Source: Polytrichum commune (Eukaryota; Streptophyta; Polytrichopsida; Polytrichales; Polytrichaceae). Taken from it: 60,000 bases of DNA. This document shows, in pieces, positions 45,728 to 58,014 of the stretch (its first letter is position 1; each line of letters starts with the position of its first letter). Below the pieces are notes generated by a model. It saw only the letters and a list, made by a program, of their open reading frames with translations, was not told the origin of the DNA and ran no database searches. The translations under genes were made by a program, and so were the position numbers. The DNA is taken from positions 40,642,440 through 40,702,439 of the forward strand of contig OX485807.1 in assembly GCA_950295325.1 (NCBI GenBank), read 5' to 3'.

Positions 45728-47024
45728 ATAGGTATCTTCTGAAGCTCCCTCATAGCAAAATCACTCTTGAGCAATTTTCAGAGCTCGGTATAATGTGGAC
45801 CACCACCTTATGAGTTACACTTTTGGGGAGCCGGGATCAAGTTTCACGATGCGAGTTATTTAGCATCAAGAGTGCGGAATTTGCCAAAACATCTTTGGAG
45901 CTCCTCTGAAACTGGGCCAGTTCGAGACTCAGGGTGCACGCAAGTTTGGAGCATTTTTTGAAGATTCAATACTGAAAGTGAAGGCATCAGGAAAAAATTT
46001 GGGTACAAATGTTCTTGTTTCCATGTACAAATGCAAATTGTATATCTGCAAAAGAAATCCAAAGTCTGGTGTATGTTTTTTTTTCCAGAATGGAATTTGC
46101 AATAAATACTAGCATAGCAGAGTTCTTGACAAAATCAACCAAACTTTCACCTCGAAATTGTATTTTCAAATATACATAAGAGTATTACAGCTTTGGCTCA
46201 AGTTTCTGTTCACATCAATGGAAACCACTTCACATTACTTTACTCAATTGTATACAATGGTGGAGATGTAGAGATCAGAGTAAATAATCTCTTTTCTTTT
46301 TAACTAATCACATAGGCCCTTCCAATTGTGGTAATTGTTGAACCTAGAATGATGTCTATTTTTTGAGTACATAATCCAATCTTATTGTAACCCCTGTTTT
46401 TTTGAGTGTCCGTTCATGACTACAAGGGAGGTGTTCAATCAAGAAGAATTAACCCATAGAGTCCCGATACTACCTTGGAGCTATTTGAGATTTTTGTGAT
46501 AAGCTCAATATTCTTTTGATCCCGGTGCCATCACATACCAAGGGGACGCATTCTTGATGAATTTGGCTTCTTCCTTCTTTGTTAGGAGATTGTTTAATTG
46601 GACTATGTGACGCATTTGATTGGTGTTGGATTCCGGGGCCTTGATGAGGGGGAGGGGGAATTTGTGGGAGAAAGGTATGGAGAAAGGTCTGTGACCATAG
46701 AAAATCACTTGAACGTTGAAATGAGCACATTCCTTGTGAGAGATTTTAATTGAGTTGTTTGTGGAGCTTTTGAAGATCTCACTAAAGCTATTTGTATTAG
46801 GAAGTCTTACATCTTTCTTTCAATTGAACCATCAAGTTGACATTAGCCACTTTCTCACAGAGGCTACACTCTAGCACTTGAGGGAATTAGCCAGTTTAAA
46901 ACCATCATGATGTATTTCTTTATCTTGTCTTTGGGTTTCTTGGGTTTTAAAATCAATTTCATTTCATACTTGTGCAACCTTCAATATACTTGGTTTTTCA
47001 GTATACTGAAACTAAACAAGATAC
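45728..47024. other. Gene-free stretch
   Basis: A family-E fragment lies at about 46290-46440 (minus). The rest shows only short ORFs. The last 100-200 bp may be the eroded 5' part of the reverse-transcriptase relic. Confidence 0.35.
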
Positions 47025-47771
47025 TTGGGAAACCAAGTATGGAAGCAAGCATTGGGTATACCAATCGGATTCTCATGTTCCCCTCTATGGTGTAAACTAT
47101 ACTTAATGTCATGTGAAATAAAGTATATCCAAAGATTGGCTAGAAATGGACATACTGACATTATGGCTAAATTTGCATATGCCTTTAGATACATTGATGA
47201 CCTTTGTTGGCTCAATGCAGAAAATGCAAAAATCTTTCTTGATCCTACACAACCAATAACAATATCTAACACCTGTTGGATTTACCCAATACATATTTTG
47301 GAAATTAAGATGGAAGTTGCTTGTTTCTCAACCATAAATCCTCATCATGGCATAAAAGCACACTTCATGAATGTGTAAAAGTCCATCTTTGATGAAAGAC
47401 CAAGGATATTTACACTACAAAACTTTGAGAAGAGGAGGGACCTTCCATTTGCATATACCATGTACATAAAATTCAGTTCCAACACACCAGTTAAGCAGGC
47501 TTATAATATCATTGTATCATAAACAATACCTATATTGTATTTGTCCAATAATTTAACTTTTGCACCACATAAAATCAAAACTTTGATTTCCACATTAGCC
47601 AACAATGGATTTCGAAAGGAAAAACTCTTGCAACTAGTGGTTAAAACCCTCTCAAAAACAGCATATCTAGTAGTTAAGTTCAAGGTAAAAGACCTCATCA
47701 ATTTACTTCAACGTATGTTTTCAAAAATTGCACAACTATTTTTAAATAAAAGATTTGTGTATGAGAGTTAG
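47025..47771 (+). pseudogene. Reverse-transcriptase relic with YIDD motif
   Basis: A single frame of about 248 codons is broken by two TAA stops (47376-47378 and near 47518). Motifs in order: QALGIPIGFSCSPLW (the palm/motif-B-like 'G.P.G...SP' segment), YAFRYIDDLCWL (active-site YIDD), a WIYPIHILEIKMEV-like strand, then HFMNV, KRRDLPFAYTMYIKF and LISTLANNGFRKEKLL. From memory, this order is shared with YIDD-type retroelement ORFs seen in algae, non-seed plants and animals. Whether they group with Penelope-like elements or another clade I cannot decide. N-terminal RT motifs are missing or too diverged. No endonuclease domain or terminal repeat is visible. Confidence 0.65.
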
Positions 47772-47956
47772 CAATTCATGTTTATAATAACCAAGATTGT
47801 AGAGTAGTGAATAAAAGTGAGAATCTTATAAGAGGATTGGTATGCATACCGAGAGTGGATGCATGCTTGTCAGCCTTTTTCAAAAAAAAACTCTAACATG
47901 CATTCAATATATTGCACCAACAATGGTACATACCATGGGATTTTATTGGTAGAGGG

Positions 47957-47957
<1 letters not shown>

Positions 47958-47987
<30 letters not shown>
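47958..47987. repeat. (TC)n microsatellite
   Basis: About 15 uninterrupted TC units. Confidence 0.95.
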
Positions 47988-47992
<5 letters not shown>

Positions 47993-48153
47993 GGTTTTAC
48001 TTTAGCACAAATGAATCCACCCAATAACAAAAAATTAACCCTATCAAATTTCATTGCATTAGGGTTAGGTAAAATCTACCTAACAAACGTCCATTGTAGA
48101 TCTGGTTTTGTGAATCTACAGTCAAGGGTACTTACCTAATCCTATAATGAGTA

Positions 48154-49136
48154 TAATCAAGACTCTATAAGTGTTACCCCTATAAGCGTTATAATTTCAT
48201 ATATGTTAAGAAAATTTTACTCCCCTACAAACAACAATTGGTAAGACTAGTGAGTGTTATGTGTTAAGTGTTATAACATGCTCTACTCCCTTCTTTGTTA
48301 ATTGCACCTTTATAAGTGTTAATTTTGAGAAAATCAAGGTAATAATATATGAGAGCATACATTTTAAACATGTAATCACATTTATCCCATATTCTTAGCG
48401 AACAATTCAAAATTGTTGGAGGCACACGGGTGTTTTTTCGATCTCTATTGAGAGGGAGATCGAGGAAGCTAGGCACTTGGTAGAGGTTGATGAAGTTGCT
48501 ACTCTACTTCATCAACTGACGTTGTTGGCATCTAATAGTGAGGTGGGTGACGTGGTGAATGCTCATGAATACCTTAATTATGAGATGGAGTTTGATTTAA
48601 ACAACCCCTATGAACCTACCGATGAGGAGTTTTTGGATATGTATTTCCTCAAAACATCAAGAAATTGATGTTGATGAGGTTATAGTTGATGTGGTAGAAG
48701 AACTTGTAGGATTTAGTGTTGTTGAGCGTTCTTTGGAGACTTTGAAGAAATACTTTGAACAAAGACCAAACGATGCTCTATCACACATCATGAGCATTCA
48801 AGGGCTCCATAAGGAAGTTTCATCTCATCATTTGGAAGCTTCTCGTCATACTACTATAGACTCTTTCTTTCGGTTTAGTTTATTTGGAAAAATCTCGTCA
48901 AGTTACTACTATATAGATTTTTTTTTCAATTAGTTTAGTTGAATTATGTATTATCATTTGTACTTTCATTTTTATTTTTATAAAACGATATGTTCTTCAT
49001 TTTTTGAAATTTTAAGTATTATTTCTATAAATGTTATTAATCGTCGGTATGAATTCTATAAATGTTACTTCTTATAATTCTATATATGTTATTTTTTTGC
49101 TACTCCCGACCTGTAACATTTATAGAATCTTGACTG
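48154..49136 (+). mobile_element. Pogo/Lemi1-like DNA transposon, internally deleted
   Basis: Terminal inverted repeats: left TCAAGACTCTATAAGTGTTAC, right (reversed) CAGTCAAGATTCTATAAATG. Both are flanked by TA (48152-48153, 49137-49138). The CAGT...CTATAAA end is of the pogo/Tigger and plant Lemi1/Emigrant type. The left CAGT has mutated to TAAT. The body carries the C-terminal part of a transposase. Confidence 0.7.
48477..48933 (+). pseudogene. Pogo/Tigger-type transposase C-terminal fragment
   Basis: Two overlapping frames are needed. The first (48477-48668) gives an acidic segment, EFDLNNPYEPTDEEFLDMY. The second (from about 48650) gives EIDVDEVIVDVVEE, then RSLETLKKYFEQRPND and finally TTIDSFF. 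In Tigger/pogo-family proteins known to me, the tail likewise has an acidic linker, a 'AL..L..YFEQ' helix and a PCNA-binding TTIDSFF box. The CENP-B-like DNA-binding and DDE catalytic parts are absent, deleted between the left end and 48430. With the frameshift it cannot be functional. Confidence 0.65.
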
Positions 49137-49917
49137 TAAAAGGGAAATCATGAGAATCCTCTCTCAAAGGCTAAGCAACAACAATTGTTTACCCTAAGTA
49201 ACCCATGTGATTAGGATAAGTGGTGAGGACTAGGTAAAGGTGGAAGAAGTGTGTAACCTACCACAAAGCTCAATCTCACAAGGTTCAAATGGCTAAAGAA
49301 CAAGTACAATACTCGATGACAGTATTCTATTTGGTGATACAAAATGTATGATTATGTTATACATTATTGTGTGACATAGATAACAATTGGGTTATGTTGT
49401 TATTCACCTCGTGTACGTTACTAACCCTCTCTGTGGATTTGGTTGGTGGCATGGGCACATGTGAGGCAAACTTTTCACAAATTAGCCGGCACTCTTAAAA
49501 TTTGTATTTCATCTTTCCTCAAATATAGTGTGTGTACGAGGCTTAGATATTCTTCTATGATATTTTGGAATACAAAGCATTTTGATTTGAGATAGACTTT
49601 TGAGGCTATTTTTTAGTATGTCTTATACACAAGTTTGAACTTGACAAAGTAAACTTTGGATATGTAGCAATAGTATTACCTATGGGTAAAAAGGTAGAAC
49701 CACATTAGTTTGTTGATCGAGTTAAAATTTTACATTGAGAAAATGAGCCTACAAAGGAAAATACCAATTGAGTGGAGATAATTAGACAAAGCTTTTCCAA
49801 GAGGGATGGTCCCACCCACCCTCCCGGGTGTTGAAGGATACACTAATATGTAGGGGAATGGAATGGCCTCTGAAAATGAAGATACACTAAAAAATAACTA
49901 AGCTTGAAAGTAAGCAT

Positions 49918-49920
<3 letters not shown>
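49137..49920. other. Gene-free stretch
   Basis: Nothing recognised. Confidence 0.3.

Positions 49921-49996
<76 letters not shown>
49921..49996. repeat. Compound (CT)20(CA)18 microsatellite
   Basis: Twenty CT units pass directly into about 18 CA units. A short GATA run follows at about 50069-50088. Confidence 0.97.
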
Positions 49997-49998
<2 letters not shown>

Positions 49999-50099
49999 TG
50001 TGCATATTGCAAAAGCTACAAGAACCTTCAAAAGTTTTGAGTTCAATTGACCTACCACTAACCAACCAGATAGATAGATAGATAGATAAAAACTCCGAT

Positions 50100-52934
50100 C
50101 CTTTTATAGGACCGGCGTGAATGGAGTGTCTGTTCGTCTTGGCTAAACTAACCAACCATAATTAATATGTTATGCATATGGCTTGGGAAAAAAACATGCA
50201 TAAATCTAGGTCTCACGTCATTGAAAAGGGAGAAAGGTGAGCATCATTGAAATGATGTTGGAGTAAAGGTGCGTTTGAATACGAGTTGTAAGACTACCAA
50301 CATGATGAAAATCATGTGGTAGAGATGATGAGGTGACATGGATCATGTTACGTGATCTAATTGATACCTCGTTGGGACATGACATAGACATGTGATGTGA
50401 CATGATGAGAGCCAACCCTATGTTTTGAGGCCAACCAAGTTTAGACGTTAAAATTCAAAAAAACACACATAAACTATTATGTGGATTGTCATGGATGAAA
50501 TCATCAAAATGATCTCCAATAACCATGACATTTGGATGAGATTGCTTCTTCTTTTTTCTACATAAGATCATATTTGGTTGAAACTATGCAAAATCATTCA
50601 TATGTGGCTTCATCATTCCTGAAATGCTTGTTGTCATTTTGGCTTTCTTGAAAATTTGATGAAAAAAGGGTTGATGAAAACAAACCACTTTCATAGCATA
50701 ATCAAATCATTGAGGAATTCATGGAAGAAGAGTTGGTTTTTGAGAATTTTAATATTGTACTTTTTCTTCATGAGAGAGCTTTGAGGTTGATGAGTTTGAA
50801 ATAGTTACACCTTAGTGTTACACATTTACAAGATGTGCTTTGAATTCGAGTTTATTTCTCCATCTCTTCACTATCACACCTACGATAATTGATATATTTT
50901 GAGCACAAACTTTTATCTCAACAAAACATGTAAATATTGGGCGTTTGTTTTTAGATGTTTTTCATGTTGTACGCCACTTCACTATTGGCCCTTTGATCAA
51001 GAAGAGACTTGACGTCCACGTACCTTATATGTGCGACATGTCAAAGCTACAATGTATATGGTAATTATTGTGGGCATATTTATAGTGTGACTTACCCTTT
51101 GATGTATTATAGTGTGGCCCACAATATACAACATCATGCATAAAAGCAAGTGTGCAAATTAACAATATAAGCTTAATCTTACCACAATAAGTTTAGAATA
51201 GTGGAAGAGTGAATTATCTATACTCAAGCCTTAGGAAGTGCCTCAGAGAATATATAGGGGATAAGAGTGAAGGTTTTGATGAAGAAGAGCCATTGGTTTG
51301 AATGAGTAATTAATGGAATGATAGGGTTAGGAGACTTCTACTCTTGATATAATAGGACTTGAGTAGAAGATCAATGTGTTAAAGGTGTGACCAGTTGGAC
51401 AAGTTGTAAGGGGAACATAGCATATGGAACACCTTCTCCAGTTTGTGTTCTTTGTGGAATAGAGGAAGTGATTAAGTTGTGTTCTAATGGGAATGGGATG
51501 TATGTAGGGATTGGTAGTGATTTGAGCGCCTCAGTCTTATGAAGTTTTGTATGCATAATTCTTGTGTTTGACCAAGACATAGTTATGTTAGCAATAAGTC
51601 AAGGTAGTCCTTTGATAGTAGGGAATCAAGTGAAGATGTTGTCTAACTCGGTAGGTGAAAATTATGGAATGTGTCTAAAAAGAGGTAGAGACACCAACTA
51701 ATGGAGGGAGGATTAGATAGTGACAAGCATAAAATAATATTGGTAACAATGGAAAAGGTATCTTAGTCATAAAAGGATTTCAGTCAGTATATCGATAAGC
51801 ATGGATTACTAGGAAAAGGCTATATCAAGACTACAAAGCTTTAGAAGGATGATTAGCTGCGGAATCTTGAATTCATCTTACTAGTAACATAGGGGGTACC
51901 CTAGAGGGTAATGCCAAGTACTAGAAAGAACAATGGTGGATGAATGTAGAGAAGAAGAGCGGAACCACAACAACAAATAACATAATTTGTACACATAGAA
52001 GCGGTACTAACCTGGTAGATGATGAGCAAGTGGCACGAAAAGAAGGTAATAGACAAACTGGTCAAAACAATTGGTTCTACCATGGGGTAGAATACAATAT
52101 TCTTTAACACGAACCTTGTATTTGAGAGATTTTTTTGCATCAATCTTTCCACATACATGTCCTATCTAGGCAACTTCAGTCTATGATTGTTTATAATCTA
52201 CCATAATGTACAAACTTTATTTTTTGAATACAAAACAATTAACACAACGATTTAGAAAATGGCGATGGGTTTTGGCTTTTGTATTAGAATTTAGTTGAAT
52301 ATTTGAATCTAAAATTTAATACTTCTCAACCCAGGTGGCTATGAATTAGTCTCACTTTGTTGGAAGTCTCTAAAATCCACACTACTTCTCATCCAATAGA
52401 AGAAAAAAACTATAACCTACAACATATACCTCCGACGTTACATATTTGTGGATTAGAATGTAACGTACATCCACAGTAACAACCCTAATTTTTTTTCAGT
52501 GTTGGTTTTCTTGATTAGATTGTTGTTCGTGATATTTGCCATAAACAATATAGATGTCTTGTTTTTTTAAGTTGGGTCCCACCAATCTTACCAAGGTAAA
52601 GGGGTCAAAAATTTGGAGGGAGTGTGGGAGGATCTTTCCATTTTAAAGCAAGATTTGGTGCACTCCCTCTAAATTTTGAAAATGTGGTGTTTTCAATGAG
52701 GGATTTCACCTACGTCAAATTTTTACAACTCTTTCTTCTTGAGAAATATCTCACGTTTATTTAGGTGTGCTTCTAATGATGGTAATTTCAGTTTCTAATT
52801 TTAGGTCGGTCAAAATATAGGTTTTGGTTTGCAGTGAGCTTTACCTAGATCCACTACAGATGCCCTAAAGGTTTGCAGTGGTTATGATTTGGCATTTTAG
52901 AGAATCAAACTACCTCATCTATAACCAATTACTA
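50100..52934. other. Gene-free stretch
   Basis: AT-rich sequence with short ORFs only. No coding motifs or structured repeats were recognised over about 2.8 kb. Confidence 0.35.
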
Positions 52935-53306
52935 CACTAAATATGCTATTTAGTGTCACCAATTCTAATCGTCTTGCTCAATACTAATCGTAAACCGCGG
53001 TGTAGTGCCGCCAACATTAAATGTTAACCCAACATTATTTGTCATTCATTGTAAATGTTTCGGGGAATTATAGATTTACAATGTTGCAATTACCGTCATG
53101 TGCCAAGTGATTTTCCATCCAAATTTCGATCATCCATGACAATATTTCATCACAAGTTGATGACGAGAGGAGGTAGGGTTTTGGCCAATGGATGAACTCG
53201 TCCACCATCCATGACAATATTTGTTGACTTATTCATAAGAAGTGTCATCCAAAAAGTCACCATAGTGACATAAAATACCATATGACCCTAAATACCATAT
53301 TTCGTG
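52935..53306. mobile_element. Family-C MITE, diverged
   Basis: TA-flanked ends (52933-52934, 53307-53308). The left end is the palindromic CACTAAATATG... repeat; the right end has accumulated changes. At 372 bp it is longer than the 215-220-bp copies, so the interior is partly foreign. Confidence 0.55.
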
Positions 53307-53345
53307 TAGATCCTTGGTGGTGGTGGTGGTGGTGGGGGCAACTCA

Positions 53346-53809
53346 AGGCCACTTCACACATGAGCCAAGAGCCATGACCATGAAATTGTGAGAGCCCAAT
53401 AGAAAGTGTCCAAAGGTTGTCCCAAGGCACCTCCACAATCACGTAGTGTGGTCACGGACCCTAAACTAAATGCTATTTCAATGAATTTCCATTCATGTGG
53501 GTCCTCACGCATGATAAAATAGAGTAAATCAATGGTTGTGAGTGTTTAGAGTGCCATAGTCTCCCGGTTTTGTGTTAGGCCTACCTCTAAGAAATTCTTT
53601 TTGAAAATAGTCCAAGTGACCATGAAGCACGATCCATTCAATGCCATGTAGGAATCCATGTAGACTTCACATCCATCTTGCATTCACATACTCCGTTGGT
53701 CCCTCAAGCGTAATGTGAAGCGAACTTGGACCGGCTCTGTCTTTTCCACCAATGAGAGTGCTTAAAGTGTAATGGTCACGGGCTCTCAGTCTCGTGTGTG
53801 AAGTGGCCC
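53346..53809. mobile_element. Tourist-like MITE, closest relative of 39674-40178
   Basis: 464 bp. It starts AGGCCACTTCACACATGAGCC and ends TCTCGTGTGTGAAGTGGCCC. The direct repeat TCA flanks both ends (53343-53345, 53810-53812). It aligns along almost its whole length with 39674-40178. A (GGT)n run lies just upstream at about 53318-53335. Confidence 0.75.
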
Positions 53810-54169
53810 TCAACAAGCAAGACAATTTAGTCATGGCACGTGCGGCGACGTTCTTTGAGCCGCATGCATGCAAATTCAATGCCCAAAAAGAGAAGGAACT
53901 TGGAAAGGTAAGTAGAGGAAGGTGAGAGGAAAAAGGTCGCCCTCCCTACACACGTAAATCCCTAGAGCATATTTTAAAAGTGTAAAATGATGGGCACCTT
54001 ACATGGCATAATTTCTCATCATGGATCGCATTGATGCCTCCACCGTAGATCATACCATGCATCCAATGGTTGAAATTGTGCCCAACCTTTCCGTGGGATA
54101 AAGGTAACATGATGGTGCAAATTCAATGCCCAAAAGAGAAGAATTTGGAAAGGTGAATGAAGCAATGAC

Positions 54170-54400
54170 CGGAGAGGGAGAACCGGCCATTGGTTACATA
54201 TGAAGTGGTTGAGTTTGGGAACTAACCAGTTGAAGTTCAAGACTTTAGGGAAATTAGTGATTGTTTTAAGAGGAATCTATGGAGTATACCTTGAATAAAT
54301 AAAGGAAAACCCGAAAGATGTCAACATGTAACCGGTCGGAATTGGAAACACTAGGATCTCGACCGGTTATGCCCAAAATCCTCCCCCGACATTGGACTGA
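54170..54400 (-). repeat. Family-A (CCGGTT) copy
   Basis: The reverse strand starts 'tgtcgggggaggattttgg' and continues with 'gcataaccggtcgagatcct' and the 'ccggttacatgttg' block. Confidence 0.6.
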
Positions 54401-54711
54401 AGGAATGTGAGAGGAAGGAGGAAGAAAAAAAAGGTAGCTCAAGAGGTGGAAACCCCTCCCGCATATTTTGAGAGTGTAAACGATGGGCACCCTACATGAT
54501 GCAATTGTCTCCCATGACTTTTATGCATATTAACACAACTGTTGGAGATAATATTGTGCATCCAATAGTTGAAACATGCACCAAATCTTTTTGTGCAATA
54601 TGGGTGAGTTTCCATGGAGACCACTCGCCTGTCATATTCTAGTGGGAATAAGGACAAACTCACTCAAATGTAGATGAAATATGTTGGGGTAGGGGTTGTA
54701 TGTGCCACCTA

Positions 54712-54926
54712 CACTAAACATGATATTTAGTGTGACTTGTTATTTAGAATTATGTAAATTTATTGTATTTATTGTATATCTCATATTCTACTAGCAAATG
54801 TGAAATTGGTAGTTTGGACATTATAGAACATTGACAAGTTTACTTGGTAAAAATCATAGCAAGAGTAAAAAGATGTACCATTGTGTAAATCCAAATAATA
54901 AGTGACACTAAATATCATATTTAGTG
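54712..54926. mobile_element. Intact family-C MITE
   Basis: 215 bp with TA on both sides (54710-54711, 54927-54928). Both terminal repeats are palindromic. This is the best-preserved copy in the window. Confidence 0.75.
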
Positions 54927-55759
54927 TAGCTACTCTCATCTTCCCAAATCCGGGCCCACCTACTACAAATTCTGTAGTATCACACCTGTGGCAACCAAAG
55001 TGCACATGATATTACAAAATTGTGTAGTGTTAACATGGATGTGTGATACTATAGAATTAGTGTATCATGTGACATTGTGGAATACCACAAAGGAGTTGTG
55101 AGGACAAATTGAATTCCTTCTCCCATCACCTACGCTAGTGTGGTCCACTCCACTTGGCCTTCCACATCACACTCCACATGCGATGTGGCGGACGCATGCA
55201 CCAACATTCAAGAAGTGGAAGAAGAAGAAGAAGAAGAAGAAGAACTCCACATGTTGACACATGGCGCAATGTGAGGGTGTGGGTTGACTTCTTTGGTGAT
55301 TTGCATCAACGATAAATTTCGTGATATAAGGGAGAGAAATGTGATAATAAGGAGTGAGATTTGAACTACAAACATTTGTTCCCTAGGGTCTTGGGATATT
55401 AGAGAGTGTGTGACATTATATGGGTTGATATTACGGAGTTTAGGGTGTAACCTCCTTCTCCTCCTAAAACCAGTCTTCAATCCTTCAGTGACCGACACTT
55501 GTAAGTTAAAAAGTGCAGTAGTGGACGCATGGAAGTCTAGCAGCCCATGTCCATGGCCCTTCACATTCTAGTACGCCACCCAAACGTGGTTCGTTGACGG
55601 TTTGTGCTTATCTACATGAGAACTCCTCCAACCCATGATTCTCTAGAATCTAGTGGGCGAGCATCCTAAATGGAAACCTACCCTACAACCCTCGGGCCGG
55701 GAGCTTCCGTGAATACGGCTATGTGCATGTGCAATGTTCTTTGGGCCATGCACATTACA

Positions 55760-55980
55760 TGATGGGCCTAGTGTTTCCAAGTCCAACCGGTTACATGTCA
55801 TGATGTTTTGGTTGAATTGAGGTATATTACTTCTATATTAAATTGAGGTATATTCCACAAATTCCTCTAAAATGATGGGTAATTTTCATGAAGTCTTGAA
55901 CTTCAACCGGTTATTTCTCAAACTCAACCGGTTCATTTGTAACTAACTGCCAGTTCTCCCCGATCATTGCTTTGCAAATG
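55760..55980 (+). repeat. Family-A (CCGGTT) copy
   Basis: Carries 'gggcctagtgtttccaagtc', 'caaccggttacatgtcatg' and 'aactcaaccggttcattt', ending 'agttctccccgatcattgc'. An internal duplication repeats 'attgaggtatatt'. Confidence 0.6.
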
Positions 55981-56239
55981 CCGGGGCCGCCTTATATGGT
56001 GTAATGGCCCATTGTGAATAACTGTAGGACGATTTTGTGCAACCTCATAAGCACTACCAATCTTTTTCCGCATCGATCGCTCCAAAATACGCTCCAAGAT
56101 TGTACGCGCAATAAGGTCCTTGGAAGGAACGATGTACTCGAATTCAATGCTTTGAAAGAGGAGAGTAGGAAAGGTGAGTGCCAAAGGGCGGTGAAAGGAA
56201 GGAGGGAGGAAAGGGTAAGTAAGTGAAGGGTTGCTTTAG

Positions 56240-57480
56240 ACTACGGTGAAGAAGTGCACCGGTCAAGAAATTTAGGGGAATGGAGCAATACGATTGGGTA
56301 CAAAAATGGATTCTTCACCGGTCGGGGTTTACACTACGGCCAAGGCTTCTATGGTGGAGAAATTCAAGCATGGATGAAAAAAATGACAGGGCTGCCAACA
56401 TGGCAATACTTTTTGCTAGGGAAGTTCTTCATAAGTCAAGGTTCTTGGACAACCGCAAACTCTTGTACAAAAAACTTAACCTGCAGAAGACTCCAACATG
56501 AAACATTTTTTATTACCATTACTATGTTCATCTTGTCCGCCATACCAATTATTACCCTTGTCTTGGGTGGAAATTCTTGACCCAACACCGGCCCTAAGTA
56601 GCCCAAGAGAGAGGAGAGAGGAGAGAGGAGAGAGACGCGCGCGAGAGAGAGAGGTAACGGCCAAAACCGACCTTGAGCTTCAACCTCCACCTGCCAACGG
56701 AGTCCCATTCGCCTCGAATGCCTCCGATTCTTCCCCAATGTCATCATCGCATGCATGCATTGGCCACTCACACACGGCCACCGCCGCCTAAGCATCCGCC
56801 ATCTTCTATTTCTGGATCCCGCAATTCTGACATCTTATACTTGTCGACTTCTCACCACAACTCCTCGTTCATGGGGCGGCATCCATGCATCCAGTCCTTC
56901 GACTCCTTCCTAAACCAGCGAAGGAGACTGATTACATAATGCATTGAGTCAAATTTCGTTGATTGTGGCGTTGTGGATTTTGTGGGTTGTTGAGGACGAA
57001 TCGGGAGAGAGAGAGAGAGGCTTTGATGAGTGAATTGAAGTTTTTGGGTTGTCGAATTCTGGGATTCCTCCATCTTTGATTTTGGTTGGAATTTGCTTGA
57101 GCAAGAATTGAATTCGGAGGGATTCGGTGGTATGGGAGTGGGACTCCTCCGTCTTTGATTTGTTTGTGGTTTGTTTGAGCGAGAATTTAGGTTCGGAGGA
57201 TTTGGTGGACTGTGGGTTTCGGCTTGCGATTCGTGAGTTCATAGCCGCAGGTTTTCTTTTTGGCGGGGTTTTGGAGAGGTTTTTGCATCTTTGCAAAAGG
57301 GAATTCCTGCTGTGAGTCCATTCCTTCATTCATTCACTCCCGGAATCTTGAAAATCGCCATGAGCATTCCTCTCGACGAGTTCGTTCACTGAAACTTTCT
57401 GGTTTTGAGGAAATCGTCGTCAAATACACCACTATGAATTTCGATGCACATAACAATCGTTGAAGCTTCGGACTCGTCAG
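56240..57480. other. Region without firm gene, CpG-richer from 56.6 kb
   Basis: GA tracts lie at about 56608-56654. 57058-57208 contains two ~80-bp direct repeats ('ctccgtctttgatt', 'gagcgagaatt', 'ttcggagg'). Several medium ORFs overlap on both strands but none shows a family motif. It may hold a 5' UTR or promoter of the transporter gene or a non-coding transcript. Confidence 0.3.
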
Positions 57481-57878
57481 GGACGTGGCTGCTAAAACCC
57501 AAACCCACACAAAAAATAATGTAGGAACTGATGATCCCACCATAGAGGAATCATTCAAACATAAACCATAAACATGTGAATGACACTGGACTCGCCAGTA
57601 CTGCAAACTGAGGGTGGAATCGATCCCAAGGTCATAGTTTAGTAACTAGTTCACTCCAGTCTCCTAGATCCTTGGTGTTCCACAGTTTCGCCGAAGTTCC
57701 TCAGTGCACAGTAGGCTATTCTAATTTCCGGCATGTGGTAAAAGCTTGAATCTGAATCGCCCACAGAAAATTAAAAAAAAAGGACTTAGCATCATTCTAC
57801 AAGGACAAACCTGAGGACGGAAGACCAGAGTCAACCATCACAGCGGCAGTTACTACATAATTATCAATATATTTTTTC

Positions 57879-57895
57879 GGGGGGGGGGGGGGGGG
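57879..57895. repeat. Poly-G tract
   Basis: About 17 consecutive G residues about 120 bp before the transporter start codon. Sequencing length here may be unreliable. Confidence 0.9.
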
Positions 57896-58014
57896 TTAAG
57901 CGCGTGGCAATTTTAGTTTATTTTAGGGTAGTAAATAGTGGGAAAAGCGGCATTGGAGGAAGGAAGGGTCCGGGACTCATCACTTGGAGCGCACTGAGCA
58001 GCCACGTGAAATCA

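Noticed and set aside
47912-48139. 75-codon ORF as the 3' continuation of the reverse transcriptase
   Set aside because: It is interrupted by the TC microsatellite and does not show the tail motifs seen at 516-863.
55200-55250. (GAA)n run as part of an acidic coding exon
   Set aside because: Simple repeat only; surrounding frames show no protein character or splice support.
56436-56939. Several overlapping ORFs (97-119 codons) near 56.5-56.9 kb as a gene
   Set aside because: They overlap on both strands in a GA-rich and C-rich region; none has a recognisable motif or consistent splice sites.
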